A stretch of 11,161 nucleotides of DNA from CAVSUR01 sp052143655 (GTDB lineage Bacteria; Actinomycetota; Actinomycetes; Streptosporangiales; Streptosporangiaceae). Shown in pieces: positions 1-6,817 of this stretch. The first letter of the stretch is position 1; each line of letters opens with the position of its first letter. The stretch spans positions 1 through 11,161 of the forward strand of contig JBKQSL010000443.1 in NCBI GenBank assembly GCA_052143655.1. Direction: 5' to 3'. The position numbers were made by a program, and so were the translations under genes. The notes under the pieces are model-generated. The model was not told where the DNA came from, did no database searches, and worked only from the letters and a program-made list of their open reading frames with translations.

Positions 1-253
1 CCCGTCATCACAGCCGTCCAGCCCCGGCCGGACGGCCGGCGCCAGCATGCCCTCACGCAAGGCAAAAGCCCGCCTGCCCGGATAGCCTCGATTTGACAAC
101 TTAAGCCCTGGGGTGTCTGACCAGCGCGGCCCGGCCGTTTCGCGCCCGGCTGTCATGCACTCCGTGACCGGACCGGGGCGGCGGACCCGCCGGGCGGCGG
201 GCCCATAGCCCCGGCCCGGGCCGGTCCGCCGACTGTCGGCGGGCCGGGGCACA
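1..253. other. Upstream non-coding region with a -35-like box
   Basis: No convincing gene lies in this stretch. It holds one relatively AT-rich patch (about 85-105) containing a perfect TTGACA at 93-98. The best -10 at normal spacing (TCTGAC, 116-121) is poor, so a promoter for the next gene is possible but unproven. A minus-strand ATG at 48 opens a frame running off the left edge, with GAGGG only one base ahead of it. That is too little to call a divergent gene. A strong hairpin at 221-247 is listed separately. Confidence 0.4.
221..247. promoter_or_regulatory. 12-bp stem-loop directly upstream of the first gene
   Basis: CCGGTCCGCCGA (221-232) pairs with TCGGCGGGCCGG (236-247) through 12 pairs including one G-T wobble, with a three-base loop CTG. 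The 3' arm overlaps the GGGG (246-249) that would be the ribosome binding site of the ATG at 254. On the transcript it could mask that site. It could equally be a U-less terminator of something upstream, or an exclusively DNA-level feature. Confidence 0.45.
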
Positions 254-745
254 ATGCTCGGCATGGCTGGACTGGTGACGTGGCGAGAGTTCGAGACGAC
301 GGCGCCGGAGCTCGCGGCGGCGGGCCGCGGCCTGCTGTACCAGTTCGGGGTCGGGCTGGCGTTCCTGTCGACGGTGCGAGCCGACGGCGGGCCGCGGCTG
401 CACCCGATGTGCCCGCTGCTGGCCGACGGGGCACTGCTCGCGCACATCATCCCCTCGGCCAAGCGGGACGACCTGCACCGGGACGGCCGGTACGCGATGC
501 ACTCGTTCCCGACCGACAGCAACGAGGACGCTTTCTACCTGACCGGCCGCGCGGCCCCGGTCGCCGGCGCCGCGCAGGCGCGGGCTGCGGCGGTCCAGTT
601 CCTGACCGAGCGGCAGCTCACGGCCGAGCCGCCGGGCTTCGCCGACGGCGAGTTCTTCGAGTTCCGCATCAGCCGGTGCCTGCTCACCCGGACCGACGGG
701 CAGGGGGACTGGCATCCGAGGCACACGACGTGGCGCGCGGGCTAG
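254..745 (+). CDS. Pyridoxamine 5'-phosphate oxidase-family (flavin/F420 split-barrel) protein
   Basis: This is a 163-residue cytoplasmic protein of the PNPOx-like split beta-barrel superfamily, whose members bind FMN, F420 or heme. The family pattern is visible: a strand segment LAFLSTVRADGGPRLHP (about residues 35-51), a following LLADGALLAHI strand, then KRDDLHRDGRYAMHS (about 70-84), the usual place for cofactor-phosphate contacts, and DAFYLTGRA (92-100). The length is normal for single-domain members. The substrate cannot be inferred; general reductases, F420-dependent enzymes and uncharacterised stress proteins share this fold. The start is uncertain: ATG 254 has GGGG four bases upstream, while an in-frame ATG at 263 has no clear Shine-Dalgarno sequence. 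A strong hairpin sits directly ahead of the start. The family is reasonably sure, the biochemical role unknown. Confidence 0.8.
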   Translation: MLGMAGLVTWREFETTAPELAAAGRGLLYQFGVGLAFLSTVRADGGPRLHPMCPLLADGALLAHIIPSAKRDDLHRDGRYAMHSFPTDSNEDAFYLTGRAAPVAGAAQARAAAVQFLTERQLTAEPPGFADGEFFEFRISRCLLTRTDGQGDWHPRHTTWRAG

Positions 746-856
746 CGGTCCTGCGATAGTCCTGGCAGGCGGACGGCCCGCATGGAGCGGGGCAGCCGGG
801 GTAACTGGCCGAGCCGTGGCCTGCTGCCTGCGGGCCCGGTAACGAAGGGCGGACCG

Positions 857-1084
857 ATGACGAGCACCCCCGAAGCGGGCGACGGCGGCGTCGATCTCAG
901 CGAGGCGTCCCGGCAGCTGGAGCTGGCCGTGCACGACGCCCGGGTGGCATTCGACTGCATCGCGCTCGGCGAACTGGAGCGCGCTCAGGAGTACACGATC
1001 ACCGCGCGGACGGCCGCGGACGCGGCCGAGGCCACGCTGCGGGTCGCGCTCGGCGGCGTCCCCGCCGAGCCCCAGTCCCTGTAG
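857..1084 (+). CDS. Small helical protein of unknown function (75 aa)
   Basis: I do not recognise this protein. Starting at ATG 857 it is 75 residues, with a short disordered Gly/Thr/Pro N-terminus and then a region (about 14-65) rich in Ala, Glu, Leu and Arg with helical periodicity (EASRQLELAVHDARVAFD, then ELERAQEYTITARTAADAAE), suggesting a two-helix hairpin or coiled coil. There is no signal peptide, membrane segment or catalytic motif. I prefer this start over the in-frame ATG at 782 because GAAGGGCGG stands at a good distance (about 844-852) and residues coded upstream look like translated non-coding DNA. It follows the PNPOx-family gene on the same strand by 111 bp and could be a small partner protein, but nothing shows that. 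Confidence 0.6.
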   Translation: MTSTPEAGDGGVDLSEASRQLELAVHDARVAFDCIALGELERAQEYTITARTAADAAEATLRVALGGVPAEPQSL

Positions 1085-1136
1085 CGGCCCCGGCCTGGCC
1101 GAGCGCAGGCCGGCACCCGGCCGGCAGCCCGCCGGT

Positions 1137-1189
1137 CATGATCGTGGAGACCTTTCAGGTCTATGTGCTGAAGAATTCCCACGATCATG
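1137..1189. repeat. 53-bp AT-rich nested palindromic element
   Basis: Perfect 11-bp outer arms, CATGATCGTGG (1137-1147) and CCACGATCATG (1179-1189), enclose an inner perfect hairpin AGACCT-TTC-AGGTCT (1148-1162) and a 16-base tail (1163-1178) ending in GAATTC. TTCAG (1154-1158) can alternatively pair with CTGAA (1168-1172), so two inner folds exclude each other. The element is about 47% GC in DNA that is well over 70% GC, so it has a different base composition from its neighbours. The sharp boundaries, perfect symmetry and position between genes resemble a dispersed REP/MITE-type repeat or a structured RNA/terminator. Only one copy is in this window, so repetition elsewhere is an inference. 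Confidence 0.6.
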
Positions 1190-1234
1190 GGCTGGCGCGG
1201 CCGGCCCGGCCGCCGCTCCCCAGCTGGTCTCACC

Positions 1235-1259
1235 CCCGGCCGCGTTACCCACGGCCGGG
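1235..1259. other. GC-rich hairpin of unclear role
   Basis: CCCGGCCG (1235-1242) and CGGCCGGG (1252-1259) form a perfect 8-bp stem around the nine-base loop CGTTACCCA. There is no T tract. It could be part of a terminator for the small gene upstream, but hairpins of this size are not rare at this base composition. Confidence 0.25.
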
Positions 1260-1516
1260 TCGTCGCCGATCGTGCGGCGCGGTCCCGCCTCGGGCTCGGG
1301 CAGGCTGGCGGCCACCGAGCAGTCGTGGCCGCCAGCACCTCGGCGAGTGACTCCCGGCCGCCGCGCCCGCACCAGGTCATCACCGCTGCCCGGCAGGCTC
1401 CGCGGCCAGGTCCGCCCGCTCGCGCCGCATAGCAGGACAGGAGAGCACCGGCCGCGGACGGCGTTCGGTGCGCCGGCGGCGCGTGCACGCCCCCCGCTCC
1501 CCCAGGCCAGACGAAA

Positions 1517-1548
1517 TACGATGGAAGCAACGCAACTGATCATGAGGA
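1517..1548 (+). promoter_or_regulatory. Candidate -10 box and ribosome binding site of the fumarase operon
   Basis: TACGAT at 1517-1522 fits the actinobacterial TANNNT -10 pattern and lies in the only AT-richer patch before the operon; no matching -35 is visible. GAGGA at 1544-1548, nine bases ahead of ATG 1558, is a credible Shine-Dalgarno sequence and fixes the start of the class I fumarase. A TGATCA palindrome lies at 1537-1542. Confidence 0.35.
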
Positions 1549-1557
1549 CGTACCGAC

Positions 1558-3213
1558 ATGACTGAGTTCGACTTCACGGAACTGCTGCCGACTGGTCCGG
1601 ATGCCACCGAGTACCGGCTGCTGTCGGCGGAGGGGATCAGCACCGGATCTTGTTTCGGCCGAGAATTCATCGAGGTCGAGCCGGAACTGCTGACGCTGCT
1701 GACCAGTTCCGCCATGCGCGACATCGCGCACCTGCTGCGCCCCGCGCACCTCGCCCAGCTGCGGTCGATCCTGGACGACCCGCAGGCCAGCGGCAACGAC
1801 AAGTTCGTGGCCGGTGACCTGCTGAAGAACGCCTGCATCGCGGCGGGCGGCGTGCTGCCGATGTGCCAGGACACCGGGACCGCGATCGTGATGGGCAAGC
1901 GCGGGCAGCACGTGCTGACTGACGGCCGGGACGAAGAGCACATCTCTCGCGGCGTCTACGACGCCTACACCGAGCTGAACCTGCGCTACTCCCAGCTCGC
2001 GCCGCTGACCATGTGGGAGGAGGGCAACACCGGGACCAACCTGCCGGCCCAGATCGAGCTGTACGCCACCGCCGGCGGCGAGTACAAGTTCCTGTTCATG
2101 GCCAAGGGCGGCGGCTCGGCGAACAAGTCCTACCTGTACCAGGAGACCAAGGCCGTGCTGAACCCGCGGCGGATGCTGGAGTTCCTGGAGGAGAAGATCC
2201 GCTCGATCGGCACGGCCGCCTGCCCGCCGTACCACCTGGCGATCGTGGTCGGCGGGACCAGTGCCGAGTACGCGCTGAAGACCGCCAAGTACGCCTCGGC
2301 CAAGTACCTGGACACGCTGCCGACCTCGGGCTCGCCGGCCGGGCACGGGTTCCGTGACACCGAGCTGGAGCAGCAGGTGCTCCAGATCACCCGGCGGTCG
2401 GGCATCGGCGCCCAGTACGGCGGCAAGTACTTCTGCCACGACGTGCGGGTCATCCGGCTGCCGCGGCACGGCGCGTCCTGCCCGGTGGCGATCGCGGTGT
2501 CCTGCTCCGCCGACCGGCAGGCACTCGGCAAGATCACCCGGGACGGGGTGTTCCTGGAGCAGCTGGAGACCGACCCGGCCCGGTTCCTGCCCGGCACCGC
2601 CGAGGACGAACTGGACTCCGACGTGGTGCGGATCGACCTGTCCCGGCCGATGGACGAGATCAGGGCCGAGCTGACCAGGTACCCGATCAGGACCCGGCTG
2701 GCCCTGTCCGGCCCGATGGTGGTGGCCCGCGACATCGCGCACGCCAAGATCGCCGAGCGGCTGGCCGCGGGCGAGCCGATGCCGGCCTACCTGCGCGACC
2801 ACGCCGTGTACTACGCCGGGCCGGCCAAGACCCCGGAGGGCTACGCGTCCGGCTCGTTCGGGCCGACGACCGCCGGGCGGATGGACTCCTACGTCGAGCA
2901 GTTCCAGGCGGCCGGCGGGTCGCTGGTCATGCTGGCCAAGGGCAACCGGTCAGCCGCGGTGACGAAAGCGTGCCAGCAGCACGGCGGGTTCTACCTGGGC
3001 TCGGTCGGCGGCGCCGCCGCGAAGCTCGCGCAGGACTGCATCACCAAGGTGGAGGTGCTCGAATATCCCGAGCTGGGCATGGAGGCGGTGTGGCGGATCG
3101 AGGTCCGCGATTTCCCTGCGTTCATCGTGGTAGATGACAAGGGCAACGACTTCTTCGCCGACGTGACCGCGCCGCGCCAGCCGGTGCTCACGATCGGGTC
3201 GGCGCCCAGCTAA
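1558..3213 (+). CDS. fumA: Fumarate hydratase class I, [4Fe-4S]-dependent
   Basis: This enzyme catalyses reversible hydration of fumarate to L-malate in the TCA cycle, in the cytoplasm. At 551 residues it matches the single-chain class I form (E. coli FumA/FumB, about 548 aa). The N-terminal iron-sulfur domain carries three cysteines spaced as in FumA Cys105/224/318: Cys103 in PMCQDTGTAI, Cys222 in AACPPYH, and Cys316 in VSCSADR. GGKYFCHDVRVIRLPRHGASCP (about 288-309) is a hallmark segment. The C-terminal fumerase domain (about residues 350-545) contains SGPMVVARDIAHAKI, a YYAGPAKTPEG segment and a GSFGPTTAGRMD segment. The start is set by GAGGA nine bases upstream. fumC begins 21 bp after the stop, so the two are surely co-transcribed. 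Class I enzymes are damaged by oxygen and need iron. No truncation or missing ligand is seen. Confidence 0.96.
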   Translation: MTEFDFTELLPTGPDATEYRLLSAEGISTGSCFGREFIEVEPELLTLLTSSAMRDIAHLLRPAHLAQLRSILDDPQASGNDKFVAGDLLKNACIAAGGVLPMCQDTGTAIVMGKRGQHVLTDGRDEEHISRGVYDAYTELNLRYSQLAPLTMWEEGNTGTNLPAQIELYATAGGEYKFLFMAKGGGSANKSYLYQETKAVLNPRRMLEFLEEKIRSIGTAACPPYHLAIVVGGTSAEYALKTAKYASAKYLDTLPTSGSPAGHGFRDTELEQQVLQITRRSGIGAQYGGKYFCHDVRVIRLPRHGASCPVAIAVSCSADRQALGKITRDGVFLEQLETDPARFLPGTAEDELDSDVVRIDLSRPMDEIRAELTRYPIRTRLALSGPMVVARDIAHAKIAERLAAGEPMPAYLRDHAVYYAGPAKTPEGYASGSFGPTTAGRMDSYVEQFQAAGGSLVMLAKGNRSAAVTKACQQHGGFYLGSVGGAAAKLAQDCITKVEVLEYPELGMEAVWRIEVRDFPAFIVVDDKGNDFFADVTAPRQPVLTIGSAPS

Positions 3214-3234
3214 ATCTGACGGGAGGCCTGCCGG

Positions 3235-4656
3235 ATGCCGGACGGCTCAGCCGGGTTCCGCACCGAGCACGACTCGATGGGCGAGGTCCAGGTCGCGGCC
3301 GATGCCCTGTGGGGCGCGCAGACCGAGCGGGCCCGGATCCACTCGGTGTCCGGCGAGAAGATGCACCGCGAGGTGATCATCGCGCTGGCCCGGGTCAAGT
3401 GGGCGGCGGCCGCGGTGAACGCCGGGCTCGGGGTCATCGAGCCGGACATGGCGCAGGCGATCATCGGCGCCGCGCGCGAGATCGCGGTCGGCGACATCGG
3501 TGACGGCGGGCACTTCGAGCATTTCCCGCTCGACGTGTTCCAGACCGGCTCGGGCACGTCGACGAACATGAACGCCAACGAGGTCATCGCCCGGCTGGCC
3601 AGCCAGAAGCTCGGCCGGCCGGTGCACCCCAACGACCACGTGAACGCCTCGCAGTCATCCAACGACGTGTTCCCCACCGCGGTGCAGCTGGCCGCGGCCC
3701 GGATGCTGCGGATCCTGACCCGCTGCCTGGGCCAGCTGGAGGAGACGCTGAGCGCTAAGGCCGCCGAGTTCGCCGAGTTCGTCAAGGGCGGCCGGACGCA
3801 CCTGATGGACGCGGTACCGGTAACCCTCGGCCAGGAGTTCAGCGGCTACGCCGCCGCGGTCGGGCACGGCATCCGGCGGATCCGCGCCGTGCTGCCGGAG
3901 GTATCCGAGCTTCCGCTCGGCGGCACCGCGGTGGGGACGGGACTAAATGCGCCGGAGGGTTTTGCCCGCGCGGTGATCGAGCGGCTGTCCAGTGACGATG
4001 CTCCGTTCACCGAGGCCGAGAACCACTTCGAGGCGGCCGGCGGCCGGGACGCGCTGGTCGCGGCCAGCGGGGTGCTGCGCACGATCGCGGTCGGCCTCAA
4101 CAAGATCAGCAACGACCTGCGGCTGATGGGGTCGGGGCCGCGGACCGGGCTGGCCGAGATCTCCATCCCCGGGCTGCAGCCCGGCTCGTCGATCATGCCC
4201 GGCAAGGTCAACCCGGTGATCTGCGAGATGGTCTGCCAGGTCTGCGCCCAGGTGATCGGCAACGACGCGGCGGTGGCGTTCGCCGGGGCGGCGGGGAACT
4301 TCGAGCTGAACGTGATGGTCCCGGTCATCGCCCGCAACCTGCTCAGCTCGGCCGGGCTGCTGTGCACCGCGTCGACACTGCTGGCGCAGCGGTGCGTGGC
4401 CGGGATCACCGCCGACCCCGACCGGCTGCGGCGGCTGGCCGAGTCCTCGCCGTCGATCGTCACCGCGCTGAACCGCTACCTCGGCTACGAGGCGGCCGCC
4501 GCGGTCGCGCACCAGGCACTGGAGACCGGCCAGACGATCCGCGAGACAGTGCTCGCCCGCGGCCACGTCGACCGCGGCGACATCACCGAGCAGCAGCTGG
4601 ACCAGGCGCTGGACGTCCTGGCGATGGCCTGGCCGCACCCCCCAGGCTCGGCCTAG
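3235..4656 (+). CDS. fumC: Fumarate hydratase class II
   Basis: This is the iron-independent, oxygen-stable fumarase of the aspartase/fumarase superfamily, active as a homotetramer in the TCA cycle. Its 473 residues are normal length. Visible motifs are QTGSGTSTNMNANEV (about 103-117), HPNDHVNASQSSNDVFPTA (131-149), GRTHLMDAVP with catalytic His189 (E. coli FumC His188), and the superfamily signature GSSIMPGKVNP (317-327) with Ser319 as catalytic base (E. coli Ser318). The first about ten residues are extra and variable. GGGAGG at 3221-3226, eight bases ahead, supports ATG 3235. It is the second gene of the operon with the class I fumarase and the last on this strand before a convergent gene, with hairpins following the stop. 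Aspartase or adenylosuccinate lyase is unlikely because the fumarase-specific segments are intact. Confidence 0.96.
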   Translation: MPDGSAGFRTEHDSMGEVQVAADALWGAQTERARIHSVSGEKMHREVIIALARVKWAAAAVNAGLGVIEPDMAQAIIGAAREIAVGDIGDGGHFEHFPLDVFQTGSGTSTNMNANEVIARLASQKLGRPVHPNDHVNASQSSNDVFPTAVQLAAARMLRILTRCLGQLEETLSAKAAEFAEFVKGGRTHLMDAVPVTLGQEFSGYAAAVGHGIRRIRAVLPEVSELPLGGTAVGTGLNAPEGFARAVIERLSSDDAPFTEAENHFEAAGGRDALVAASGVLRTIAVGLNKISNDLRLMGSGPRTGLAEISIPGLQPGSSIMPGKVNPVICEMVCQVCAQVIGNDAAVAFAGAAGNFELNVMVPVIARNLLSSAGLLCTASTLLAQRCVAGITADPDRLRRLAESSPSIVTALNRYLGYEAAAAVAHQALETGQTIRETVLARGHVDRGDITEQQLDQALDVLAMAWPHPPGSA

Positions 4657-4666
4657 CAGCCGCCGG

Positions 4667-4699
4667 CGGCCCGGCACGCCGCCGGGCTGGCGCCGCCAG
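4667..4699. terminator. Hairpins after fumC
   Basis: Eleven bases after the fumC stop a stem of nine pairs with one G-T wobble forms, GCCCGGC (4669-4675) with GCCGGGC (4681-4687) as its perfect core and a five-base loop ACGCC. A second small hairpin CTGGC-GCC-GCCAG (4687-4699) abuts it. There is no T tract, as is common in high-GC actinomycetes. It plausibly ends the fumarase transcript. Confidence 0.45.
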
Positions 4700-4787
4700 C
4701 CGGTCGAGGTCGCCCTGGGTGCGGCACCGACAGGCCGCAGCGGTGACAGCAGCAGACAGGCCGCCGGTCCACAGCCGGTCAGGCCGG

Positions 4788-4811
4788 CCGGCCTGCGGGC
4801 CCGCAGGCCGG
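4788..4811. terminator. 24-bp perfect palindrome after bluB-cobT
   Basis: CCGGCCTGCGGG (4788-4799) is followed without spacer by its exact reverse complement CCCGCAGGCCGG (4800-4811). On the minus strand it starts two bases after the stop of the BluB-CobT gene, the expected place for a terminator; being symmetrical it could serve both converging transcripts. It has no T tract, so it would be a U-less terminator, or an mRNA 3'-end stabiliser. Confidence 0.55.
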
Positions 4812-4813
4812 AC

Positions 4814-6604
4814 TCACTGCGTCGTGGCGGTGAGCTGGCGGGCTCGCCGGGCCTGGCCGACCAGGCAGAGCGCCAGCACGGCGCCGACTCCCTCGCCCGC
4901 GCGCAGCCTGAGGTCCAGCAGCGGTTCCAGCCCGAGCGCGGTCAGGACCCGCAGGTGGGCAGGCTCCGCGCTGCGGTGGCCGGCGATCAGGTGCGCCTGC
5001 AGCCCGGGCCGGTGCCGCACCGCCACCAGGGCGCTGACGGAGGTCAGCAGCCCGTCCAGGACCACGACGCCGCCCGCATCGGCCGCCCCCAGGCAGACGC
5101 CGGTCAGCAGCGCCTGCTCCGGCCCGCCCAGGCCGGCGATCAGGTCGGCGGCGGCATCGGCGGACAGCGGGCCAGGCGGCGAGATCCGTGCCCCCATCCG
5201 GTCCAGTGCCCGCGCCACGACGTGCTGCTTGCGGGCCACGATGGACGAGTCGCTGCCGGCACCGCGGCCGACGGCCTCGTCCGGGGCCAGGCCCAGCAGG
5301 GCGGCCGCGAGCGCCGCGGCGACAGTGGTATTGCCGATGCCGACCTCCCCCAGCGCCACCGGGCCTCGCCCGGCCAGCTCGCGACCCAGCTGCTGGCCGG
5401 CCGCCAGCAGCGCGCGCACCGCGCCGGGGGCCAGCGCATCGGCGGCGGCCAGGTCGCCGCGGTCGCCGGCGGGCCGCCGCGGCTGCCCGCCGGCGACCGG
5501 CTCGCCGTCGATCCCGCAGTCGGCCAGGACTAGCCGCAGCCCGGCGGCCGCGGCCATCGCCGCGCCCTGTCCGGTGCCCGCCGCGAGGGCTAGCGCGATC
5601 AGCCGGGTCGTGCTCGCCGGGAAGGCGCTGACCCCGAGGGCGGTCACCGGGTGGTCGGCGGCGGCGATGACCAGCGCGCCGCCCGCGCCGGGCGCGGCCG
5701 GGCCGGCGACGGACTCGGCCCGCAGGATCGTGTCGCCGAGCAGGCCCAGCGAGCCGGGCGCGGCGAGCAGCCGGTCCTCGCGGTCCCGGGCAGCCACCCG
5801 CGCACCGGGCAGCGCCCCGGCGGACCGGTCCGCCGGCGGGGGCGTGGCCGGGCCGGCCGGCCACTGGTCGCGGACGACCACGTCGGACAGCGGCAGCCGG
5901 CGCGACCAGCCATGCCGCTCCAGGCCCGGTGCGGGCGGCAGCTCGTCCGGCCAGCCCAGGCACAGCCAGCCGAGCGTGACGACCCCCTCGGGCAGCCGCA
6001 GCAGCGCGGCCAGCTCACCGGGTTCGAACAGGGTGACCCAGCCGAGCCCGAGCCCCCGGGCGCGGGCGGTTAGCCAGATGTTCTCGATCGCGCAGGCGCA
6101 CGACCACAGGTCAGTGTCGGGGAAGGTGGCGCGGCCCAGCACGCCCGCCGGGCGGGCCCGGCGGTCGCAGCAGACCACGATGCCGACCGGGGCCTCCCTG
6201 ATGCCCTCCAGCTGGAGGCTGAGCAGCTGGCGCGCGCTGTCGGGATCGAGCTGCTGGGCCTGCGCCAGCCGGGCGCCGTCGGCCATCACCGCCGCGCTGT
6301 CGCGCAGCCCCTGGTCGGTCACGACGATGAAGCGCCAGGGCTGGGAATGCCCGACGCTGGGTGCCGCGTGCCCGGCCGCCAGCACCTCGGCCAGGATGTC
6401 CTCGCCCACCGGGTCCGGGCGGAACCGGCGGATGTCGCGGCGGGCAGCGATAATCTCGGCCAGCACGGCCCGTTCGGCGGCCGGGAAGGCCCAGCCCGCC
6501 GGATCGGCGGCCCGCTCCGCGCTGCTGCTGGCGTCCCCGATCAGCGGCCGCGGCCGGGGCCAGGTCGTTGGATGTTCACCGCTCACTGCGCGCTGCCGCG
6601 ACAC
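4814..6604 (-). CDS. cobT: BluB-CobT fusion: dimethylbenzimidazole synthase / DMB phosphoribosyltransferase
   Basis: From GTG 6604 this is 596 residues with two cobalamin lower-ligand enzymes in one chain. Residues about 43-248 are BluB, a nitroreductase-fold enzyme that breaks down FMNH2 with oxygen to give 5,6-dimethylbenzimidazole: ARRDIRRFRPDP, APSVGHSQPWRF and DLWSCACAIENIWL. Asp57 and Ser168 probably match the essential BluB Asp32 and Ser167. Residues about 258-596 are CobT, which transfers phosphoribose from nicotinate mononucleotide to DMB: APGSLG (282-287), GEVGIGNTT with Glu420, GRGAGSD, VLDGLLTS, and LRLRAGEGVGA with Glu571, the likely catalytic base (Salmonella Glu317). The usual DHGV reads DHPV. 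I chose the GTG because GAAAGG precedes it by eight bases. The frame is open up to ATG 6931, but those extra 109 residues are Gly/Ala/Pro-rich and would overlap the divergent gene. No other B12 gene is adjacent. Confidence 0.9.
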   Translation of the reverse strand: MSRQRAVSGEHPTTWPRPRPLIGDASSSAERAADPAGWAFPAAERAVLAEIIAARRDIRRFRPDPVGEDILAEVLAAGHAAPSVGHSQPWRFIVVTDQGLRDSAAVMADGARLAQAQQLDPDSARQLLSLQLEGIREAPVGIVVCCDRRARPAGVLGRATFPDTDLWSCACAIENIWLTARARGLGLGWVTLFEPGELAALLRLPEGVVTLGWLCLGWPDELPPAPGLERHGWSRRLPLSDVVVRDQWPAGPATPPPADRSAGALPGARVAARDREDRLLAAPGSLGLLGDTILRAESVAGPAAPGAGGALVIAAADHPVTALGVSAFPASTTRLIALALAAGTGQGAAMAAAAGLRLVLADCGIDGEPVAGGQPRRPAGDRGDLAAADALAPGAVRALLAAGQQLGRELAGRGPVALGEVGIGNTTVAAALAAALLGLAPDEAVGRGAGSDSSIVARKQHVVARALDRMGARISPPGPLSADAAADLIAGLGGPEQALLTGVCLGAADAGGVVVLDGLLTSVSALVAVRHRPGLQAHLIAGHRSAEPAHLRVLTALGLEPLLDLRLRAGEGVGAVLALCLVGQARRARQLTATTQ

Positions 6605-6618
6605 GCCATCGGCCTTTC

Positions 6619-6777
6619 GCTCGGGTCCTGTGGCCGAGCGTATGCCCGGCAGGCCGCCCGACGGCCGGTTACCCGCCAGCGCGGGCCGTTCCGGCTGCCC
6701 CGGTAATTCCCCTGCCCCCGCCCCGGCCGATCCGGCGAGCCCCCCGCCAGCGCGATCCGTGGAATGACCGGCACCTG
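6619..6777 (-). promoter_or_regulatory. Structured leader of bluB-cobT; weak cobalamin-riboswitch candidate
   Basis: Read on the minus strand, this leader has, in order, pieces resembling a cobalamin riboswitch: GGTGCC (6775-6770), GGGGAA (6712-6707), a CCGG-loop-CCGG hairpin (6703-6691), GGCCCGC followed by GCTGG where the B12 box would be (6687-6676), and AGGACCC (6629-6623). Total size and the position just ahead of the ribosome binding site fit, and the gene product fits. However, the B12-box match is poor, the loop after GGGGAA is too short, and CCCGC-GCTG-GCGGG makes a simple competing hairpin. A 6-bp stem (6639-6634 with 6624-6619) abuts the Shine-Dalgarno sequence. It should be treated as unproven. 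Confidence 0.25.
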
Positions 6778-6817
6778 TCGTGCCTAGTTCCGCATGCAGG
6801 CCTGCGAGCATTGAGTC

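Larger units (their letters stand above)
1085..1557. other. 473-bp intergenic region before the fumarase operon
   Basis: I find no supportable gene here. Several frames are open on both strands, but they encode Arg/Pro/Ala-rich sequence without domains, as expected of non-coding DNA at this GC content. The region holds the 53-bp palindromic element (1137-1189), a GC hairpin (1235-1259), and near its right end a short AT-richer patch (about 1511-1545) that probably contains the fumarase promoter and ribosome binding site. Confidence 0.6.

Noticed and set aside
101..934. 277-codon minus-strand frame opposite the PNPOx-family gene
   Set aside because: Arg/Ala/Pro-rich, no motifs, and covers the hairpin and gap as well as the real gene.
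1137..1189. Insertion-sequence end or CRISPR repeat
   Set aside because: No transposase, no second copy and no spacer array in the window, so only a palindromic element can be claimed.
1136..1543. Small open frames on both strands between the 75-aa gene and the fumarase
   Set aside because: Arg/Pro/Ala-rich translations, no ribosome sites of note and no motifs; treated as non-coding.
1540..2802. 420-codon minus-strand frame opposite the class I fumarase
   Set aside because: Gln/Val/Arg/His-rich translation with no recognisable domain; a shadow of the fumarase codons.
4362..6767. 801-codon open frame on the plus strand opposite bluB-cobT
   Set aside because: It is rich in Ser, Arg, Pro and Ala without any domain, and lies antisense to a gene with clear motifs. 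It is a by-product of high GC content.
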